Program-made: the position numbers and the translations under genes
Assembly: GCA_016758965.1 (NCBI GenBank)
Contig: JAEPRB010000595.1
Coordinates: 1-12,082, forward strand
Direction: 5' to 3'
Source: Circinella minor
Lineage: Eukaryota; Mucoromycota; Mucoromycetes; Mucorales; Lichtheimiaceae
DNA: 12,082 bases
Shown: piece by piece, positions 8,532-12,082 of the stretch
How the letters are laid out: each line of letters begins with the position of its first letter
Position numbering within the stretch: position 1 is the stretch's first letter
Notes under the pieces: model-generated
What the model saw: only the letters and a program-made list of their open reading frames with translations
Told to the model about the DNA's origin: nothing
Databases searched by the model: none

Positions 8532-9300
8532 TCAGTTATCATCAGGATTCATAAGACCTAAGTAGCCCAGTATATTCTTACACCTAGTTACAACAAACTT
8601 CTCCCTTGCACTTGTTTTTTGGTCATAGGTGGGTTCTATATTTTGGGCACACTCCCATGCCATACTCTGTCATCTGCAGATTTGTATAAAGCTTTACTAA
8701 ACATAGTTGCCATCGATCCTTATTAAGATATCAAAAAGTGAGTATATTTTATTAAAATATATTGTAGATTCTAGATGAAATGTATCATTGTAAGCATGCT
8801 TGAAGAATAACATTAGTTGACCAAAATTGAAGCTGGCCTACCATGACGTACTCTAATGAGGAGTATCGGCTTTACCAATGTGTTCGCTTTTCGTGCTGTT
8901 CCAGGTATTAGTTTTGTATAAATGTTTTGCACCTCGAATACTGGGATTTTGTATGCTATTTACCCCACGATTGTTATTAAATAGACTCTCTCGACATTTT
9001 TGAAAATAACGTAAAGTTTTATATAGTACAATAACATTCGATGGTTGTATGGTGCCAATCCTATAGTTCAAGTACTTATGTGTTTTTTTGAGGACTCTTT
9101 ACAAACATTGGTAAGTATGCTAAAATAAATGTATAGTTGCTGGTGATGTATTAATGTACTGATTGCACATTTAGTAGAATGTGTGTTATAAAATTTTGGT
9201 GGTCTAGTTTCAAACATAGATCATGGATGTGTCGATGCTGACGTCGTTCTTCATATGGAAATGCGAAGTATGCAGATTTCTATGGTAATGGATCAATTGT
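8532..9300 (-). pseudogene. Decayed protein-coding gene of unknown family
   Basis: Read right to left, consecutive blocks make protein-like sequence once frame changes are allowed. About 9300-9090: 'KSAYFAFPYEERRQHR' and 'DLCLKLDHQNFITHILLN'. After a change in the A7 run (9083-9089 on the plus strand as T7): 'HKYLNYRIGTIQPSNV' through 'KSEHIGKADTPH'. Two in-frame TAG codons follow (8855-8853, 8840-8838), then 'FNFGQLMLFFKHAYNDTFH'. After a T-run change near 8700 comes 'SKALYKSADDRVWHG', and after a G-run change (8654-8656) 'ECAQNIEPTYDQKTSAREKF' and 'GYLGLMNPDDN', ending in a double TGA (stop 8534-8532). I do not recognise the family. The right-hand limit is uncertain because introns may be present; TAA around 9150 may lie in one. 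Confidence is higher for the 8532-9070 part. Confidence 0.45.
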
Positions 9301-9348
9301 TATTTACAGACAGGCTTGGATATTTGATTATTATAGATCTACGAATTA

Positions 9349-9669
9349 ATGTTGATAATATATTTCTCATCAAGATTCCATGATCTAGAAGCATGGGAGC
9401 TCTATGATGAAATTCACTGCCAGCAACAGGTCAAACTGCCTGTGAGGATGAAACAACAAATAGCTCAAATATATTTCAAAGAACGTATCCCAAAGATTAA
9501 TATTGCTACAAAGCTCAACGTATCAAGAAGAGCTGTTTGTCGAGTTTTAGCCAAGTGGAATGAAATTGGCCGGGCCTTTCATCTTCTGGAAAACCGCTTG
9601 TGGATTAATGGTTGCAATACTAATGAAGAAATATATATTAGTTTAAAGTGTCTACTGCATCTTTTATAA
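9349..9669 (+). pseudogene. Helix-turn-helix fragment, probably from a transposase N-terminus
   Basis: The 106-codon frame starts at an ATG that may be internal, since TATAG at 9333-9337 just upstream could be a splice acceptor in the same frame. Residues about 33-75 form a clear homeodomain-like/HTH pattern: 'MKQQIAQIYFKERIPK' followed by 'INIATKLNVSRRAVCRVLA' and 'KWNEIG'. Such HTH domains begin Tc1/mariner- and Pogo-like transposases, but the catalytic DDE/D core that should follow is not found: the frame passes into low-complexity sequence and ends TAA at 9667-9669. It is either a truncated element or one exon of a gene whose other exons have decayed. The exact superfamily is not determined. 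Confidence 0.45.
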
Positions 9670-10014
9670 ACTTGTATCAATTGTCCCTACTTAATTTATA
9701 TTTATACACCTTTTTTAAAACTACTTTTGTATTAAAGCCGACTTTCATAATAAAATATAAGTAAAAGCTGTTAGCAGTTTCGCAAAAAAAAAGAAACCAC
9801 TTTTTAATATTCTCTTCTTGATACATCTTGTGAATTGGATATAAAAAACATGATGTGATTAGAAGATTAATGGCAAACAATCCTATGTTTGATTGTGCTC
9901 CCTTTAAAAAAAAATTGCTGTCCAGTCTAGCGTAATCATAAAAAGTATAAAAGCAAACACCTCTCTACTTCAACTTATACTCCCATTTTTATTTATTTTC
10001 AATTAATTATAATT
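9670..10014. other. AT-rich spacer ending in the promoter of the next gene
   Basis: No supported gene. The long minus frame here is hydrophobic and AT-driven. The right end carries the TATA box at 9946-9953 and a C/T-rich leader (9958-9990). Confidence 0.4.
9946..9953 (+). promoter_or_regulatory. TATA box
   Basis: TATAAAAG preceded by AAAAG and followed 25-35 bp later by a pyrimidine-rich stretch (CTCTCTACTTCAACTT), a typical fungal start region. It lies about 70 bp upstream of the coding frame beginning at 10015. Confidence 0.5.
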
Positions 10015-10417
10015 GTGTCGCAAACTCAAAATTTACACATTACATCTAACGAGTGTCAAGACTCTCCCAGTGAAAGAAAATCTCCTCGGGCATTGATGAG
10101 ATACATAAAGAATATTGCACAGGTATTTAATGAAGCTTGGCTAGTGTATCATTTATTTTTTATTAATTGTATATTCAATAATACAGAACAATATCTTTTC
10201 ATCAATGATAGTCGCTCTTCCACCATCTACATCAGCTATTACCATGTCTGAGTCTGGTATAGTGTTCATCACGGATCGGATAGCGGATAATATCAAGTGA
10301 GTAACAAGATGTTAAAGAAGATGGTAAAGTTTTTTTATTTAATTGTAATTATGATTAAGATAGTAAATGTGTCTGTCACAATACAGTTATGCGTTTTCCA
10401 AGAAAAAAACAAGTTAA
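10015..10417 (+). CDS. Small three-exon gene of unknown function, start codon GTG or lost ATG
   Basis: Exon 1 (10015-10122) reads 'SQTQNLHITSNECQDSP' then 'SERKSPRALMRYIKNIAQ'. Intron 1 (10123-10186, 64 nt, GTATTT...ATACAG) joins to exon 2 (10187-10296), 'NNIFSSMIVALPPSTSAIT' and on to 'FITDRIADNI'. Intron 2 (10297-10386, 90 nt, GTGAGT...ATACAG) joins to exon 3 (10387-10417), 'NYAFSKKKTS', ending TAA. The phases fit, giving 83 codons. There is no ATG at the expected start: the frame opens at GTG directly after an AT-rich leader, and the first in-frame ATG is at 10096. A good TATA box sits upstream. If intron 2 is retained, the product ends one codon later at TGA 10298-10300. No domain is recognised; the Ser/Pro/basic start and basic end suggest a disordered nuclear protein (inference). 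The 3' half is duplicated at 7946-8090. Confidence 0.4.
10274..10416 (+). repeat. Direct repeat copy 2 (intron-bearing block)
   Basis: Matches 7946-8090 with about nine substitutions and one A deletion, all substitutions being transitions; a looser match continues left to about 10255. It includes the end of exon 2, all of intron 2 and exon 3 of the small gene at 10015-10417, so here the block sits in its apparent native context. Confidence 0.75.
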
Positions 10418-10838
10418 ATATGCAAAATAAGTGGTAATGGCGACTAAATGAATAATATGAACACAATAAGTTTGTTTTTATATTGGTCGTCAAGACATTG
10501 TGTTTTATTTTATTCCTACAGCTAACTGATAAGCTAGATAAAAGTCCGCATTGATCAAGGTACAGCATATAAAGTAAACAATATGTTGCTGGAAATAATA
10601 TATGAGTATAAGTTTTATTATAATAAAAAAAATTACTAGTAATGAAAAGCATTGATAAAAGTAATAAAAAAAGTAAAGTGGGAAAGGGAAAAAGGAAATT
10701 TAAAGAAGTTTACGGCAAAAGGAAATAGAGAGTGCCGAAGAAAAAGGGGATTCTGTGTATAAAAAAAATAAATGGGGAAGGAAGAGAAGAGAGAAGGTAC
10801 CGTATATATGTGTGTATGTATATATATGTCGGGGTAAT
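10418..10838. other. AT- and purine-rich spacer
   Basis: 10660-10797 is a long purine-dominated tract on the plus strand (GGGAAAGGGAAAAAGGAAAT and similar), followed by a short TATATGTGTGTATG tract (10803-10827). A possible exon relic, 'LTDKLDKSPH' then TGA, lies between TACAG near 10521 and a GTACAG at about 10559, but it is too weak to call. Confidence 0.4.
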
Positions 10839-11077
10839 TTATAAGTGAGAAAAAAAATTTTTTTTGCTTATTATATTTTCTTCAATGGCCTGCTCTTCCA
10901 AATTCCGTTCAACTATATGCAAATCCACTGAATTACCCTGTTTCAATTCCTCTACAAAAACATTGTTGAATTTACCACTATAACCTCCTTTTGATCAGAC
11001 CAATAAATCAGTACAGATTCTTTCAAAGCAATCAGCTCTAATCTGTTTCGTTAGTAGGTATAAATAAAGCCACCTAA

Positions 11078-11552
11078 GAGCACTCACAATGGTCCTTGTA
11101 AAAAAAGCTTGTAACTCCGTTTACCAGCTTTTTTACAAACTTTGGCTCACAACAGACCTTGTAAAAAAGCTTGCAAAATGCAAAGCTTGTAAAATTACAA
11201 GGAACGTTTGAGTTTTTGTAAAAAAAAAATTGTCGCTTTCCACCTTTAATAAAAATGAACAATAACAGTATTACTGCTAATACTACTTCCACTTTGGCTT
11301 TTACCAATGAACCCAACCATCGCCACTACCGTCACCGTTACGACTTGTTGAGCGACTTGATTAAAGGTGTTGATGATAGTAGGATCCATTTTAAATTGGT
11401 TAAAGAGAGGTTAAGAGAAAAAACAGCTCAAAATAAGTTACGTACAAGCTAATTTTACAAGGACCATTGTGAGTATTTGCCTTGTAGTGTTACAAAATTT
11501 TTACAAGTCTCAATTTACAAGCTTTTTTTTACAAGGACCGCTGCGAGTGCTC
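11078..11552. mobile_element. 475-bp MITE with about 37-bp terminal inverted repeats and TAA target duplication (PIF/Harbinger type)
   Basis: The left end starts GAGCACTCACAATGGTCC and continues TTGTAAAAAAAGCTTGTAA. The right end, read inward on the minus strand, starts GAGCACTCGCAGCGGTCC and continues with the same A-run and GCTTGTAA. They differ by three transitions and one A. TAA flanks both sides (11075-11077 and 11553-11555); a 3-bp TWA duplication is the hallmark of PIF/Harbinger insertions. A second, inner inverted pair, CTCACAACAGACCTTGTAAAA (starting 11146) against the complement of 11453-11473, nests inside. No transposase is present; the element would depend on another copy's enzyme. 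Superfamily is inferred from duplication and end style. Confidence 0.75.
11255..11452 (+). CDS. Short ORF carried inside the MITE
   Basis: This 65-codon ORF starts ATG after a T-rich/AATAAAAATG context and lies between the nested inner inverted repeats. The product has an Asn/Thr-rich start ('MNNNSITANTTSTLAF'), a His/Arg patch ('NHRHYRHRYDLL') and an amphipathic basic C-terminal helix ('HFKLVKERLREKTAQNKL'). Its residue composition is more protein-like than the flanking spacer. It may be a relic of the parent element's coding region or a captured fragment; it could also be chance. No family is recognised. Confidence 0.3.
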   Translation: MNNNSITANTTSTLAFTNEPNHRHYRHRYDLLSDLIKGVDDSRIHFKLVKERLREKTAQNKLRTS

Positions 11553-11945
11553 TAAGAGAAACAAAACTCACTTGGTAACTGAATTCGCTAGCACAGGAAA
11601 GCATCTCCTTGGCATCACATAGCAGTGCAGTTTACCATCTTTAATTCCAGGGTACACCCCCAATGCATCTTCCTCAATGGTCCTTGGCTTATAATCGCCA
11701 TTGTCAGTGACATTTAAACTATACAGCAACTGCTGTTCCGATTCCGGCATGTACTTGGCCATTTATCAACTTGTTGAAGGAAATAACCTTTTCTATACTT
11801 GAATAACCATACTTTCACGGAACTGTTAGCTATTGATTTTTATTACTAATACACCTTGCTTCACTTGGTAGATATTATTATCTCTGACACGATCAATGAT
11901 ATTCAAGTTTTTGCCATATACAATAATGATAATTATTGATAAGTA

Positions 11946-12082
11946 TTACATCTTCTTTTTTATATATTATGCACACTTCCAAGTTGAATCACTGTTGCTA
12001 TTCTGTTTTTTATTTTTAAGTATATAGAGCTTATGATTTGATTTTGTCAACGATTGTAAAACAAACATGTGTTATGGATATA
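11946..12082. other. AT-rich window end
   Basis: No firm feature. On the minus strand a polypyrimidine-poor AAAAAACAG at about 12005 precedes a possible short exon ('NSNSDSTWKCA') that could belong to the gene at 10839-11945, but linkage is not demonstrated. Confidence 0.25.

Larger units (their letters stand above)
11043..11571 (-). other. Intron enlarged by MITE insertion
   Basis: Minus-strand donor AA|GTGAGT (11571) and acceptor CTACTAACGAAACAG (ends 11043) bound a 529-nt intron. Removing the 475-bp MITE and one TAA copy leaves 51 nt, a normal size for these genes, with the branch point TACTAAC about 8 nt from the acceptor. The exon phases on both sides fit. Confidence 0.6.
10839..11945 (-). 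pseudogene. Unrecognised spliced gene with homopolymer frame breaks, intron interrupted by a MITE
   Basis: Minus-strand blocks in order. Frame open from 11945: 'GKNLNIIDRVRDNNIYQ' and 'VKQGVLVIK'. After a change in the A5 run (11837-11841): 'SIANSSVKVWLFKYRKGYF' and 'LQQVDKW'. After a G-run change (11759-11760): 'KYMPESEQQLLYSLNVTD', 'YKPRTIEEDALGVYPGIKD', 'KLHCYVMPRRCF'. Exon end at 11572 with a GTGAGT donor; acceptor TACTAAC...ACAG, exon resumes at 11042 with 'LELIALKESVLIYWSDQK'. After a break at 10984-10990: 'GGYSGKFNNVFVEELKQG' and 'HIVERNLEEQAIEENI', stop 10841-10839. The splice phases agree, and block 11762-11572 plus the last exon is 3n-1, as one missing base predicts. I do not recognise a family; no membrane segment or signal peptide is evident. 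The true start may lie further right or outside the window. The long coherent protein-like sequence argues that the gene is, or recently was, real. Confidence 0.5.

Noticed and set aside
9190..9380. Plus-strand frame 'DADVVLHMEMRSMQ...'
   Set aside because: It is antisense to minus-strand blocks that connect better with the downstream decayed gene.
1..12082. A genome-wide UAR=Gln genetic code
   Set aside because: The transposase has about forty CAA/CAG codons against one TAG, and several genes end sensibly at TAA. Point decay explains the data better; retained only as an alternative within a finding.

Overview
The window looks like a transposon graveyard from an early-diverging (Mucoromycota-type) fungus. 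The DNA is AT-rich. Coding blocks are broken by 50-100 nt spliceosomal introns with fungal-style GTAAGT donors, CTAAC-like branch points and TAG/CAG acceptors. The best recognised protein is a tnp2-like (CACTA/EnSpm-type) 'transposase domain' protein of the kind that is abundant in Mucorales and relatives. No rRNA, tRNA, CRISPR array or bacterial operon signal was seen. The lineage is inferred from family resemblance and intron style; it has not been proven.

Layout. (1) 3-314, plus: C-terminal Cys-rich tail of a KRBA2/Ginger-like DDE integrase, cut by the window edge. (2) 1509-2305, minus: a small coiled-coil and proline-rich protein in two or three exons with three in-frame stops. (3) 2877-6378, plus: the ten-exon tnp2-like transposase, divergent from (2), carrying one 1-nt deletion and one TAG. 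(4) 6790-7617, minus: a four-exon gene, convergent with (3), for a Cys/His-rich protein with a strongly acidic tail. Genes (2)-(4) may be the cargo of one large CACTA-like element whose right end could be the TAGTG at 7846; no convincing left end was found. (5) 7746-8385: decamer array, foldback insertion, nonamer arrays and a tandem duplication of about 107 bp. (6) 8532 to about 9300, minus: a decayed gene of unknown family. (7) 9349-9669, plus: a helix-turn-helix fragment. (8) 10015-10417, plus: a small three-exon gene with a TATA box but no ATG, whose last intron and flanking exons are duplicated at 7946-8090. (9) 10839-11945, minus: an unrecognised gene visible only after splicing and allowing frame changes; one of its introns holds a 475-bp TAA-flanked MITE (11078-11552).

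Across the genes, three patterns recur. In-frame stops are nearly all TAA/TAG at positions that read naturally as Gln. Frame breaks fall almost entirely in homopolymer runs. Differences between repeat copies are nearly all transitions, mostly at former CpG. These point to cytosine-deamination decay plus either slippage or uncorrected sequencing error. No gene here looks like a core cellular gene.
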